A DNA stretch of 64,000 nucleotides from Gelidibacter salicanalis (GCF_016469035.1 NZ_JAEHJZ010000025.1:1-64000), one strand, 5' to 3'. Counted from the stretch's first letter, positions 51,174 through 61,850 are shown. The notes: generated from the sequence alone by a model not told the origin. Numbers and translations are program-made.

Positions 51174-53467
51174 AATTCGAATTGAGAGGTTAAGGTGGCG
51201 TCAGAACTACCTCCAACAAAAATGCTAAAGGTTCCTGGTTCAACACTAAATTTTCCGTTGTTATTATAAAATCCTAATTCCTGATCTGTTAAGTTAAAGG
51301 TTATAGTTTTAGTTTCATTTGGTTGTAATTCTACTAATTCAAATCCTTTCAACTCTCTTACTGGTCGTGTCACGCTAGCAAATTCATCTCTTATATATAA
51401 TTGCGCCACTTCTTTACCTTTAACGTTACCCGTATTGGTCAGATTGACAGAAACGGTAACAGTAGTATTTGAAGTTACATTTACTTTAAGATCACTGTAT
51501 TCAAATGTGGTGTAGCTCAATCCATATCCAAAAGGGTACAATGGTGCATTACTTACATCTGTATAATGTGACCAAAACACTTCACCTGGTGCAGGTATTG
51601 TAGGTCTACCTGTACTTTTATGATTGTAATAAATGGGCACTTGACCCACATTTTTAGGAAAGGTCATCGGTAATTTACCGCTCGGATTATAATCGCCATA
51701 AAGTACTTGAGCTATGGCGTGGCCACTTTGAGTTCCTAAATGCCAGGCTTCAACTATAGCTGGAATATGTGCATCTGCCCAATTTATCGTTAAAGGTCTG
51801 CCATTATTGAGTACCAATACAATATTCTTATTGGCTTTATAAACCGTTTCCAATAATTCTTGCTGAACACCTGTAAGACCAATTTCAGAACGACTTCTAC
51901 CCTCACCAGAATGCAAACCATGTTCTCCCAAAACCATGATGACCACATCTGCGCTTTTTGCAGCAGAAACCGCCGCAGCAAATCCGCTTTTCTCAGACAC
52001 ATTGATGGTCAATTCTTTAGGAAAGAGGGTTTCGCCCGTGACCACATCTGCGCCTTTTTCATAAGTTATGGTATTGCCCTTATACGCTTTTAATCCTTCC
52101 AATACAGATACGGCAGTACCGTCATCAGCAGCAATGCGCCAGCTTCCTAACGGACTCGTAGTGTCATCAGCTAAAGCACCAATCACGGCAATTTTTTGTC
52201 CATTCTTCTTTAGTGGTAGAAGGTTGTTCTCATTTTTAAGAAGGACTATAGATTTTTTAGCCATATCTAGAACGGCATCCATAATTCTTTTACTTCCGAT
52301 GACTTCTTTTTCAACCGCTTCGTTACAATATTTATAAGGGTCCTCAAAAAGTCCCAATTCATATTTCACTCTTAAAATTCGCTTAACGGCATCATCTATC
52401 AAAGCCTCGTCAACCTTACCTTCTTTTACAAGTGTTGCAAGCTCATTAACGTAAGCGTAAGATTCCATATCCATATCAGCACCAGCTTTGATAGCTATCT
52501 CAGCAGCCATATTCCGATTTTCAGCATAGCGGTGGGCAATCATTTCATTTATAGAACCCCAGTCTGTCACTACAAAACCATCAAAATTCCATTCACCTTT
52601 TAAAATATCTCGTTGCAGAAAAGCATTACCCGTTGCAGGAATACCATTAAGCTCATTAAAAGCATTCATAAAAGTTCTTGCTCCAGCTTCTTTGGCGGCT
52701 TTAAATGGTGGTAAGATGATATTGTACAATGTTGATGTACCCACATCAACAGTATTATAATCTTTCCCATCTTCGGGAAATCCGTAGCCTACAAAATGTT
52801 TTGCGCAAGCGGCAATAGTATTGGCCAAAGCTAAGTCATCACCTTGGAAACCTTGAACCCTCGCTTTAGCGATTAAGGAACCTAAATAGGGATCTTCTCC
52901 TGCACCTTCCATGACACGCCCCCAGCGTGCATCTCGAGAAATATCAACCATAGGCGCGAAAGTCCAATTGATTCCTGATGCAGCAGCCTCTTCTGCGGCT
53001 ACTTGTGCCGATAACTTTATGGCTTCCAAATCCCAACTTGCAGCTTCAGCAAGCGGAATTGGACTAATTGTTTTATAACCATGAATGACATCAAAACCGA
53101 TAATCAACGGAATTCCTAGTCGGGTTTCTTCAACCGCTATTTTTTGAACTTTTCGTACATCCGTAACACCTTTAACGTTGAGCATTGAGCCCACCCAACC
53201 TTTTTTTAAATGTTCATACTTTTGAGCGGCGTCACCATTTTGAGGTACTGGTCCTGTAACATCCCAAAAGCCATTATATTGGTTCATTTGTCCAATTTTT
53301 TCTTCTATGGTCATTTTTGCCAATAGTGCATCTACCTTAATGGCGATAGAATCTTTTACCTCTGAAAAAACTGAATTTTGCTTCGTACTACGAGCCTTTG
53401 CTTCGCCACATGAAATCATGCTACTTATAATAACGGAAAAGGCTAAATATGTTACTAAATTTTTCAT
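51170..53467 (-). CDS. bglX: Glycoside hydrolase family 3 beta-glucosidase (BglX-like)
   Basis: A 765-residue enzyme. The lipobox is SMISC (Cys20). The (beta/alpha)8 domain carries RDARWGRVMEGAGEDPYLG, KHFVGYG and the nucleophile Asp302 in VVTDWGS. The second domain has IALGHSGEGRSRS-type residues (LGEHGLHSGEGRSRSEIGL) with the acid/base Glu, and a fibronectin-like domain ends the protein. It should release glucose from beta-glucan oligosaccharides made by the GH16 enzymes. It abuts the upstream GH16 gene (TAGATG) and overlaps the downstream one. Confidence 0.93.
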   Translation of the reverse strand: MKNLVTYLAFSVIISSMISCGEAKARSTKQNSVFSEVKDSIAIKVDALLAKMTIEEKIGQMNQYNGFWDVTGPVPQNGDAAQKYEHLKKGWVGSMLNVKGVTDVRKVQKIAVEETRLGIPLIIGFDVIHGYKTISPIPLAEAASWDLEAIKLSAQVAAEEAAASGINWTFAPMVDISRDARWGRVMEGAGEDPYLGSLIAKARVQGFQGDDLALANTIAACAKHFVGYGFPEDGKDYNTVDVGTSTLYNIILPPFKAAKEAGARTFMNAFNELNGIPATGNAFLQRDILKGEWNFDGFVVTDWGSINEMIAHRYAENRNMAAEIAIKAGADMDMESYAYVNELATLVKEGKVDEALIDDAVKRILRVKYELGLFEDPYKYCNEAVEKEVIGSKRIMDAVLDMAKKSIVLLKNENNLLPLKKNGQKIAVIGALADDTTSPLGSWRIAADDGTAVSVLEGLKAYKGNTITYEKGADVVTGETLFPKELTINVSEKSGFAAAVSAAKSADVVIMVLGEHGLHSGEGRSRSEIGLTGVQQELLETVYKANKNIVLVLNNGRPLTINWADAHIPAIVEAWHLGTQSGHAIAQVLYGDYNPSGKLPMTFPKNVGQVPIYYNHKSTGRPTIPAPGEVFWSHYTDVSNAPLYPFGYGLSYTTFEYSDLKVNVTSNTTVTVSVNLTNTGNVKGKEVAQLYIRDEFASVTRPVRELKGFELVELQPNETKTITFNLTDQELGFYNNNGKFSVEPGTFSIFVGGSSDATLTSQFEL

Positions 53468-55114
53468 CTATTGGAATACTTTTACATAATCGATTTCTAA
53501 TGTTGATGCCGTAAAGGCTGGGTCAATCGTACCTCCAAAATTTCCGCCCATAGCCACATTCAAGATTAAAAAGAAATCAGCATTGAAAGGCTTTGCTGCG
53601 GTATTTGGGAAGGTGTGATAAACGGTATCATCCACTAAAAATTTAATAAAATCCGCAGTCCATTCCACACTGTAAATATGAAACTCCGTTGATGCTGTAG
53701 CAACAGTAGTGCTTTCTGTTACGCCGTTACCTCCTGAATTTCCAGGAAAATGCAAGGTAGAATGAATCGTATTTTGATCATTACCTACATGTTCCATAAT
53801 ATCAATTTCACCACTAGCAGGCCAGGCATTAGTATCATAATTTGCACCTAACATCCAAATTGCTGGCCAAGTACCAGCACCTTTCGGGAGTTTGGCTCTC
53901 ACCTCGACTCTACCATAAGTAAATTCAAATAAGTTTTCGGTTTTAATTCTTGAGGATGTATAATTTCCATTCTCAGCTTTTGCCGTAATCTTTAAGCTAC
54001 CATCCTCCACTATTATATTACTAGGGCTATCTGTGTAACTTTGTGATTCGTTATTTCCCCAACCGTTGCTGCCTGTTCCTAAATCATAAGTCCAATTGGC
54101 AGGATTTGGAGCACCATTGGTGTTGAAGTTATCTTCCCAAATTAGTGTATTAAATATTGTAGTAAATTCATCCATAGCTGTCGCTGGCTCTTCGGAAGTT
54201 ATGATAAACCACCAATTAAAACTGCCATTACCATCTGCTGTAGTCAAAATCAATTCATTTGGAACAGATCTATCAAAAATTCTATATTGATGTGAACCTC
54301 CTGTATAATAACCTATAAAACCAGTTCCAGATAATGTGATAGTCTCTGCTCCACCTGGTGCACTAATTTGATAATTATTAGTATAATCGTTATATGGATA
54401 ATTAAATATATCATCACCGTCAGCTGTGCCACCAGGACCGTTTAATTCATCAATTAAACCTTTACGGCCAAAGACGGTGCCGCTTGCATCAGTTGTTGGA
54501 TCATCATTGTTATTATTCGTTATATGTGTAAAAGTGCCATCACTATTAAAAATATAGCGATCATCATACATGCCTACACCAGCTTTTTCCTCAGGACCAG
54601 CGCCATACCATTCAGCAGGAATATTTCCACCAACAGGACCAAGTCCAAAATGACCAGCTTTTTCCGACTTAATACGCCAAGTCTTGCTACCATCTCCAAA
54701 TAATTTTTGTAGTAAATCCGCTGGAGGTGTATAGTCAACAAAAACCTCCACGTCTATTGTGGTTGACGTTGAAATACCGCCAGTTCCATAGGCAACTACT
54801 GCAACTTGATACGTGAAAATTCCAGAATTTGCACTGGTAAAAGGTATTGAAGCGACACCATTGGGTGCTAATTGCTGACTTTCAGGAGTGACAAACTTAA
54901 AGGTTAATGCATTTTTAGCGCTGGCAGAAAACTTAACAACACCACTTCCATCACCAAAAGGGTTATCGGTATCCTTTCCAACAATTTCTGCCTGTACTTG
55001 TAAATCTGATGGTGCTATAATATCTCCTATGGAAACATCGTCTTCTTGACAACTTACAACTGCGAACGCAGTGAGTGCCATAAAATAGAAGCATATAGTT
55101 TTAAAATTTTTCAT
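53468..55114 (-). CDS. Lipoprotein GH16 with PKD-like and accessory modules
   Basis: A 548-residue multi-domain enzyme. The lipobox is VVSC (near residue 22). A PKD/immunoglobulin-like domain (about 35-128) is followed by a 180-residue accessory region (about 130-310: LFGDGSKTWRIKSEKAGHFG and YDDRYIFNSDGTFTHI), and a GH16 domain (about 320-548) with catalytic EIDIME (436-441). The GH16 part resembles the short GH16 of the locus. As a lipoprotein it is probably anchored on the cell surface and makes the first cuts in laminarin. It lies between the glycan-binding lipoprotein gene (33-base gap) and bglX (no gap). Confidence 0.9.
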   Translation of the reverse strand: MKNFKTICFYFMALTAFAVVSCQEDDVSIGDIIAPSDLQVQAEIVGKDTDNPFGDGSGVVKFSASAKNALTFKFVTPESQQLAPNGVASIPFTSANSGIFTYQVAVVAYGTGGISTSTTIDVEVFVDYTPPADLLQKLFGDGSKTWRIKSEKAGHFGLGPVGGNIPAEWYGAGPEEKAGVGMYDDRYIFNSDGTFTHITNNNNDDPTTDASGTVFGRKGLIDELNGPGGTADGDDIFNYPYNDYTNNYQISAPGGAETITLSGTGFIGYYTGGSHQYRIFDRSVPNELILTTADGNGSFNWWFIITSEEPATAMDEFTTIFNTLIWEDNFNTNGAPNPANWTYDLGTGSNGWGNNESQSYTDSPSNIIVEDGSLKITAKAENGNYTSSRIKTENLFEFTYGRVEVRAKLPKGAGTWPAIWMLGANYDTNAWPASGEIDIMEHVGNDQNTIHSTLHFPGNSGGNGVTESTTVATASTEFHIYSVEWTADFIKFLVDDTVYHTFPNTAAKPFNADFFLILNVAMGGNFGGTIDPAFTASTLEIDYVKVFQ

Positions 55115-55146
55115 TATCTCTTTATTTAAAATGCTGTTATATTATC

Positions 55147-57174
55147 TTAATTAATTAAAGCGAAATCATCATAATAATATGTTGAACCATCTCCTACATT
55201 TCCAAAATCGAAAAAGATGACCACTTTTACATAATCTGCCACAGGAGCCTCACTAAAATCATAGCGTAGTTCTTCCCATGCATTTGCGACTGTTGTGTTT
55301 AAATCGACCTCATGAACAATGCTGGCATCTACATTTTCCAATTTTAACTTCACAACAGCACCTCGTTTTGGCGACCAGGTTTTAACTCTAATTTGGCTGT
55401 AATTTGTCAAATCCACAGTGCTTGTTTCAAAAAAAGATCCTGCCCAAACTTCAGATCCTGAAGTTTTTGTCAATTGCGCTACTTTATTAGACATATTAAT
55501 GCCTGAAGCATCAGGATTTGCTATAATTTCTACATCAGCAATATTGCCAAATGTTGTAAATGCTGGCGCATCTCCCTCAAAGTTTTGTAATGTTACAGGA
55601 ACTGAAGCTCCTGAATTATTTACCAATTGTATTTGATCATAGTAGTAATCTGCTCCAGTGCCTGCGTTGCCAAAATCGAAGAAAATAACGATTCTAACGT
55701 AATCTGCAGTTGGGGCCGCACTAAAATCATATATAAGTTCCTCCCAATTGTTTGCCACAGCCGTATTTAAATCGACTTCGTGAACAATGCTTGCATCTTG
55801 ATTTTCAAGTTTTAGTTTCACTACAGCACCAACTTTTGGTGACCATGTTTTAACACTAATTTTATTAAAGGATACTAAGTCCAAAGGGCTTGCAATTTCA
55901 AAGAAAGTCCCTGCCCAAACTTCAGACCCGCTTGTTTTGGATAATTTTGCAACCTTGCTGGTCGTATTAATCCCTGACGCATCCGGATTGGCAACAACTT
56001 GCGTATCGGCAATATTTCCAAAGGTTGTAAATGTTGGTGTAGCGCCTTCAAAATTTTGAATCATAGCACTAGTAGTCCCCGAAGCGGCTTTATAAAAATA
56101 TAGGTTGTCAATAAAAACAGTACCACCTGAAGGCGTTCCAACAAACTTAAATTGATGTATATCAGCCATGGAAAGACCTTGACTGGTAAAATCAGATAAT
56201 GGAATGTTATAACTGTTCCATTGTCCTGCCACAGGATTTTTTTGAACAAATTTTTCTCCGGTTGCAATACTTATTGGAAAAATATCAAGGGCCATGTTTT
56301 CATCAGCAGTCCATACATCAATATGTAAAAACTCCATTTGAGAAGCGTCTGCCGTAGCGCCAAACTGAATTCCTTGATAGTTTAAATTGCCATATTGAAT
56401 GCTGTTATTTCCATTGATTGCAATTTCATTATAGGTAGTTGTTTGACCCCAATTTGGGTAAAAATCAGTACCAGCAATATTTTGATAACTATCACTGTAA
56501 ATTGAAATAACATCAGTTGCAGCTCTATTAGGTTGCGCTGGCGCAGCTTTTAAAGGCTGTAAAATCTCGGTGACCTCAAATTCTTCAGTATATGATGCTG
56601 TTTCAATAGCAGCACTAAACGCAGTAACTGTAATGGTGTAAGTTCCTCCATCTTGATAGGTATAAGATGTTGTCTCATTTATATTTGACATAAGAAGATC
56701 ACTTCCGTCACCAAAATCGACATTATAACTTAAGGCGAAATCAGCGGATGCCAAAATATTAACGGTTTTGGATAGTGTTCCATCATTTTCAATGGTTACC
56801 ATCAAATTTTGAGGCGCTTTAAAGGATACCACTATGTCTTGATTAACGGTGGTTGTAAGTCCATTAAGTCCATTGGCAGTTATAATTGCTGTATAGGTAC
56901 CTTCTTCATAAATGTGTTTCAAACTTTTACCAGTAACTATCGTCCCTGATGGATCTGAATTATCTCCAAAAGCGACATTAAAACTAACAGCACCTTCTCC
57001 AGTTGGTGTAATGGTAACCAAACCAGTGTTATCTTGTGTTACAGTTACCGATGCTGAGACGTTTGATGGCGCTGCAATGGCCTCAACAAAATCTGCATTA
57101 TCATCATCCTGTGAGCAACTGTAAATTGCTAACACTATAAAACATAAACTAAATATGTATTTTACTGTTTTCAT
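55147..57174 (-). CDS. PKD-domain surface glycan-binding lipoprotein (SusE-position)
   Basis: A 675-residue lipoprotein with lipobox IYSC. Two PKD-like domains (about 35-120 and 120-200: FNVAFGDNSDPSG, YNVDFGDGSD) are followed by a binding-module-like segment (about 205-365: INGNNSIQYGNLNYQGIQF, FKFVGTPSGGTVFIDNLYFYK). Two tandem near-copies of about 150 residues follow (about 371-520 and 528-675), each starting QNFEG and containing FTTFGNIAD, PDASGIN, TSGSEVWAG, VKTWSPK and VKLKLEN. It occupies the SusE position, directly after SusD, and should bind glucan at the cell surface. No catalytic residues are evident. Confidence 0.85.
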   Translation of the reverse strand: MKTVKYIFSLCFIVLAIYSCSQDDDNADFVEAIAAPSNVSASVTVTQDNTGLVTITPTGEGAVSFNVAFGDNSDPSGTIVTGKSLKHIYEEGTYTAIITANGLNGLTTTVNQDIVVSFKAPQNLMVTIENDGTLSKTVNILASADFALSYNVDFGDGSDLLMSNINETTSYTYQDGGTYTITVTAFSAAIETASYTEEFEVTEILQPLKAAPAQPNRAATDVISIYSDSYQNIAGTDFYPNWGQTTTYNEIAINGNNSIQYGNLNYQGIQFGATADASQMEFLHIDVWTADENMALDIFPISIATGEKFVQKNPVAGQWNSYNIPLSDFTSQGLSMADIHQFKFVGTPSGGTVFIDNLYFYKAASGTTSAMIQNFEGATPTFTTFGNIADTQVVANPDASGINTTSKVAKLSKTSGSEVWAGTFFEIASPLDLVSFNKISVKTWSPKVGAVVKLKLENQDASIVHEVDLNTAVANNWEELIYDFSAAPTADYVRIVIFFDFGNAGTGADYYYDQIQLVNNSGASVPVTLQNFEGDAPAFTTFGNIADVEIIANPDASGINMSNKVAQLTKTSGSEVWAGSFFETSTVDLTNYSQIRVKTWSPKRGAVVKLKLENVDASIVHEVDLNTTVANAWEELRYDFSEAPVADYVKVVIFFDFGNVGDGSTYYYDDFALIN

Positions 57175-57185
57175 ATATCTATTTT

Positions 57186-58685
57186 TTAATACCCTTCATT
57201 TTGAGACAACCTAGAGATATCTATTTCTCTTTGAGGAATTGGAAAAAGTCCTAATGTTGCCGAATTATATCCTAAACCTCCTAATACGTTAGTAGCTTGT
57301 CCGGTTCTTACCAAATCGAAAAAACGATCACCTTCCATACCCAATTCTAATCGTCTTTCATCCCAAACTGTTTGAACTGTAGCTGTAACTCTATTATTTT
57401 GGTTTCTGAATGCTCTATCACGTACTCTGTCTAAATAGGATTGTGCTAAAGCTTGGTTTGCAGTTGATGCTCTTAAGTTTGCCTCTGCTGCCATTAACAA
57501 CACTTCAGAATAACGGATGGTACGCTGGTTGTTCTCGTAATTCAATTCTACTTGTCCACTAGTTTGCCCTTTTCTTGGCAAATACTTTTTATTATATAAT
57601 CCTGTATTTTTAAAAGGTGCAACTTGATAAGACACATTTAAACTAGGATTATTATTAGCATAAGCCTCAACATCAAAAGTTGTAGCGGCTTTTCTTTGAT
57701 CTCCTTCTGCGTAAGCATTGGCTAAATCTTGAGTAGGTAGGTTTGTACTCCATCCTGAATTGAATGGCATGTTTGCTGAACCATTAAAGCCCCTAACACC
57801 ATTCTGCTGCACGGCATAATTTCCTTGACCTCTTGTAGCACCTCCCCAATTATAGTAAGGCTGACCGTTAGAATACTGAACTTCGTAAACAGATTCTGAA
57901 CCATTTTCACCTTCCAATAAAAAGATGTTATCAAAATTGGACACTAAACTGAACGGCCCATCCACGACACTTTGAAGGACAGGAACTGCCTCATTGAATT
58001 TTTCTTGGTACAAATACACTTTACCAAGTAAAGCCTGAGCTGCATATTTTGTTATACGTCCTTGTTGTGATTGTACTGTTGGTAACACATTAATGGCTTG
58101 AATTAAATCCATTTCCATTTGAGCATAAACTTCAGCTTTTGGAGATCTCTGCAAAGTTCCAAAATCAGATAGGCCTAGTTTATGATCCGTAAACAGAACC
58201 ACATCACCAAACATTTTTACCAAATTGAAATAATAAAAAGCTCTTAAAAAATGAATCTCTCCATAAAGTGCTTCTTTACCTTCAAAATTTACAGTATTAC
58301 CTAAAAGGTTGACATCTTTATAACCTATTAAATAATTAGTTCTATTAACACCTTCATAGGCAGAAGTCCATAAATCCTGTAATATGCTATTGTTAGTCAA
58401 AATAGCATAATCATCCATTTGTTGATAGGCAATAACATCCGAAGCGTTTTCGCCACCAGCCACAGAATTGTCTGAAGAAACATCCCCAACAACAATTACC
58501 TGGTTTAACCATTGTGTTGGCGTATAACAACTAACTGCCATGGTTTGATAATCTGCCTCTGTTTGCAGATAATCTACTTCAGTAACCTGATACTCATCAT
58601 GAGGATCAAATTCAACCACATCTGAACAACCCAAAAAGATTGAAAGTATGATAATTAACCCGAAATTATTTTTTATATTTTTCAT
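57186..58685 (-). CDS. SusD/RagB family nutrient-binding lipoprotein
   Basis: A 499-residue protein with lipobox IFLGC. TPR-like helices follow in the order typical of SusD: VDYLQTEADYQTMAVSCY, SILQDLWTSAYEGVNRTNYLI, EGKEALYGEIHFLRAFYYFNLVKMFG, KVYLYQEKF and, near the end, RTIRYSEVLLMAAEANLRA and RRLELGMEGDRFFDLVRTG. It binds polysaccharide fragments and closes over the SusC pore. It is located between SusC (18-base gap) and the PKD lipoprotein. Confidence 0.95.
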   Translation of the reverse strand: MKNIKNNFGLIIILSIFLGCSDVVEFDPHDEYQVTEVDYLQTEADYQTMAVSCYTPTQWLNQVIVVGDVSSDNSVAGGENASDVIAYQQMDDYAILTNNSILQDLWTSAYEGVNRTNYLIGYKDVNLLGNTVNFEGKEALYGEIHFLRAFYYFNLVKMFGDVVLFTDHKLGLSDFGTLQRSPKAEVYAQMEMDLIQAINVLPTVQSQQGRITKYAAQALLGKVYLYQEKFNEAVPVLQSVVDGPFSLVSNFDNIFLLEGENGSESVYEVQYSNGQPYYNWGGATRGQGNYAVQQNGVRGFNGSANMPFNSGWSTNLPTQDLANAYAEGDQRKAATTFDVEAYANNNPSLNVSYQVAPFKNTGLYNKKYLPRKGQTSGQVELNYENNQRTIRYSEVLLMAAEANLRASTANQALAQSYLDRVRDRAFRNQNNRVTATVQTVWDERRLELGMEGDRFFDLVRTGQATNVLGGLGYNSATLGLFPIPQREIDISRLSQNEGY

Positions 58686-58703
58686 ACTAATTTATTTTAG
58701 ATG

Positions 58704-61700
58704 TTAAAATTTAAGGTCTAAACCAATTAAAAATGTTCTTGCTTGTGGATAAGCACCTCTATCGATACCTGTATCCAAAATACCACCAGAAATCTCTGGA
58801 TCAGAACCTGTATATTCAGTAAGAGTTAATAGATTTTTAGCTTGGGCATAGATGCGGACTTTACTAAAACCTGAGCTAAAACTTTTTGGTAATGAATAGC
58901 CTAAAATCAAACTTTTAATTTTTATAAAACTCCCATCTTCCACATATCTATCAGAGGGTCTGATATTACTATTTGTATCTGCAAAAGTATAACGTGGGTT
59001 TGCGGCATCATTAGTCGTATTTTCTCCAGTCCATCTATTTAAAATACTTCGATCTTTGTTAGTAAACTGTGCATTTCGTTCATAAGCTCTATAGATATCA
59101 TTATCTACTGATGCATACGTAAACATGCTAAAATCAATGTTTTTATAATCAAACCCCAAATTCCATCCTATAGTAAAAGTTGGAAACGGATCTCCAATTT
59201 TAGTTTTATCTTCATCGTTTATAACACCGTCATTGTTACCATCTACATAACGAATATCTCCTGGTTGTGCTCCTGTTTGTGTTGCATGAGCATCAATTTC
59301 AGCCTGGTTTTGAAATAAGCCATTAGTTTGGTACCCGTAAAAATAACCTGGCGTAAAGCCTTTTTCGAAACGTGTTGCAAATTGGCTTTGACCATTAAAA
59401 TAAGAGCCCCCAGCAACAAATGCAGTACCATCATTATTTGTTTCTGTTACTAGGTTTTTTGAAGTTGTAAAGGTGACTGAGGTATTAAATCTAAAATCCT
59501 TAGTGCTACTATTATTATACCCTAGAGTTAAGTCAATACCCTTACTTTCAGTGCTTCCAATATTAGATTGTACCGGTTCAGAAGTCCCAGCGTAAAGTGG
59601 CGGTGCTTCTGTAAATAATAAACCTTCTACAGATTTATTGAAATAATCAACAGTTAATGATAAATTGTTTAATACAGTAGCATCAAAACCGATGTTGTAC
59701 TGCGTCTGTTCTTCCCAACTAAGAAAAGGGTTATTGAATGAATTTACAGTTGCTCCAGAAACAAATTCAGTCCCAAAAGTATAGCCATTACTATTCGCTG
59801 TTTGATTATAACTCGGACCACCAACTGTAATACTCACATATTGTGGGTCAACAATTTCATTACCAACGGTACCATAACTCCCTCTAATTTTTAAGAAATT
59901 GATGGCATTAGATTTAAAGAAATCTTCATTAGTTAGTACCCAACCTAAAGACCCTGCGTAAAAATTTGCAAACTTATTATCTTTACCAAAAGCTATTGAA
60001 CCATCGCGTCGTGCAGAAAACGAAGCTAAATACTTACCTTCAAAATCATAGTTAACCCTGCTGAAGTAAGATAAATTTCTTCGTTCCAAATCTTGGCTAC
60101 TATATCCTGTGTATGCATTGGTATTTAATTTTGTATTGACACCCGTAGCAGAACTTATATCTGCCCATGCCCAAGAGTTGTCCCTAACATCTTGTCTTGT
60201 CGTACCAATCTCATCGCCGGTAGATTTACTACGAGATATCCCTAATACAATATCAAAATTATGTTGGTCATTTAAAACAAATCCATAACTCGCAAAAGTT
60301 TCAAACGTATAATTAAAATTGGATTCTTCCCTTTCAGTAACACTGTTATGAAACGAAGGTATTATACTTGTAGTTCCGTCACCATTATCAACCTCTTGTG
60401 TTTTAACTGTGCCATCAGTATTATAATCACTGGAAACATTATTAGGACCATAATACGCCAATGGCGAAAAGCTTTTGCTTACTTGATCCCATTTAGTGTA
60501 ACCAAAACGTGAAGTAATTTTAAGATTATCCAATAGGTCATATTGAAGCTCTAGTTTACCATACAACTTATCACCATTACTCTCATTATAAGTATCCTGC
60601 AATCTCTGAACTGGATTAAATATTTCAGACAACAATAAATTACTATAACCAAAAGTTGCAAAATCATTAGAATCTGAATTATATGGCGATACTGTTGGAT
60701 CAAAATTTATAGCATTACCAAGAATTGAATTAAATGAATTTTCTGCAATTGTTTTACCTTTAATGTTGGCGTAACTAGTGTTAATTATAAATTTTAATTT
60801 AGAAGATAATTGAAAATCTATATTCGCCGTGATATTCAATCTATTAAAATTAGATTTATCAACACCACCTACTATACCACCTTGACTTAAATATCCAGTA
60901 GATAAGAAATAACCAACTTTTTCTGAACCACCTCTAGCAGAAAGTGTGTAGGACGATATTTGGGCATCTTTAAAAATTTCATCTTGCCAATTAGTACCGA
61001 CTCCTAAAGTAGAAATATCTGGGAATATAAGGTTGCCTCCAGAGACCACACTACCTTCATTAATAATAGCAGCATATTCAGAAGCGTTTAAAAGACCAAT
61101 ATTTCTATCTACAGATTGAATACCGGTATATGTATTAAATGAAAATTCAGTTTTTTCATTGTTTCTACCGCTTTTAGTGGTCACCACAATGACACCATTA
61201 CCACCTTTAACACCATATATAGCCGTTGAAGCAGCATCTTTTAAGATGTTTAGCGATTGAATGTCTGCTGAGTTTATTGAATTTAAATCATCTAAACTCT
61301 GAGGTACACCATCTATAATCACTACAGGCTCTGTACCTGTAAATGATGGAATACCACGCACTAATACAGTTGGTTTGCTGCCTGGTGCACCACTTTGAAT
61401 AACCGCAACACCTGAGGCATTCCCTTGAAGAGCCTCTTCAATTCTTGTTGGTTTTAATCGTTCAATAGCTTCTGATTTTACTGTAGAAATAGCGCCAGAA
61501 ACATTGGTGACTTTTTGCGTACCATACCCAATCACGACAATTTCATCAAGAGCCTCAGCATCTTCAATTAAATTGATAATTAATGGTTGGCCATTTGTAA
61601 CTACAACTTCCTGATTTTTATATCCTACATAAGAAAAAACCAAAATTGAGTTGACGTTGATGTCCTGAATTGTAAAGTTGCCATCAAAGTCTGTAGAGAC

Positions 61701-61850
61701 CCCTTTAGATGTATTCTTTACAATCACATTTACTCCAGGAAGCGGTTGTCCGCTTCCCAAATCCTTAACTGTACCATTAACACTAATAGATTGTGCAAAG
61801 GATATTGTTGTAGATAGAAGTAATAAAAAAGAGAGAAATTTTGTTATCAT
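58704..61850 (-). CDS. SusC/RagA family TonB-linked outer-membrane transporter
   Basis: A 1048-residue glycan importer. The signal peptide ends near FAQ (20). A carboxypeptidase-D-regulatory-like domain (VNGTVKDLGSGQPLPGVNVIVKNTSKGV) is followed by a plug domain with the SusC signature EALQGNASGVAVIQSGAPGS and ILKDAASTAIYGVKGGNGVIVVTTKSGR. A 22-strand-type barrel ends in FLIGLDLKF. It imports oligosaccharides bound by the SusD partner, powered by TonB-ExbBD. It is the first structural gene of the locus; its promoter should lie within 61851-62086. Confidence 0.96.
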   Translation of the reverse strand: MITKFLSFLLLLSTTISFAQSISVNGTVKDLGSGQPLPGVNVIVKNTSKGVSTDFDGNFTIQDINVNSILVFSYVGYKNQEVVVTNGQPLIINLIEDAEALDEIVVIGYGTQKVTNVSGAISTVKSEAIERLKPTRIEEALQGNASGVAVIQSGAPGSKPTVLVRGIPSFTGTEPVVIIDGVPQSLDDLNSINSADIQSLNILKDAASTAIYGVKGGNGVIVVTTKSGRNNEKTEFSFNTYTGIQSVDRNIGLLNASEYAAIINEGSVVSGGNLIFPDISTLGVGTNWQDEIFKDAQISSYTLSARGGSEKVGYFLSTGYLSQGGIVGGVDKSNFNRLNITANIDFQLSSKLKFIINTSYANIKGKTIAENSFNSILGNAINFDPTVSPYNSDSNDFATFGYSNLLLSEIFNPVQRLQDTYNESNGDKLYGKLELQYDLLDNLKITSRFGYTKWDQVSKSFSPLAYYGPNNVSSDYNTDGTVKTQEVDNGDGTTSIIPSFHNSVTEREESNFNYTFETFASYGFVLNDQHNFDIVLGISRSKSTGDEIGTTRQDVRDNSWAWADISSATGVNTKLNTNAYTGYSSQDLERRNLSYFSRVNYDFEGKYLASFSARRDGSIAFGKDNKFANFYAGSLGWVLTNEDFFKSNAINFLKIRGSYGTVGNEIVDPQYVSITVGGPSYNQTANSNGYTFGTEFVSGATVNSFNNPFLSWEEQTQYNIGFDATVLNNLSLTVDYFNKSVEGLLFTEAPPLYAGTSEPVQSNIGSTESKGIDLTLGYNNSSTKDFRFNTSVTFTTSKNLVTETNNDGTAFVAGGSYFNGQSQFATRFEKGFTPGYFYGYQTNGLFQNQAEIDAHATQTGAQPGDIRYVDGNNDGVINDEDKTKIGDPFPTFTIGWNLGFDYKNIDFSMFTYASVDNDIYRAYERNAQFTNKDRSILNRWTGENTTNDAANPRYTFADTNSNIRPSDRYVEDGSFIKIKSLILGYSLPKSFSSGFSKVRIYAQAKNLLTLTEYTGSDPEISGGILDTGIDRGAYPQARTFLIGLDLKF

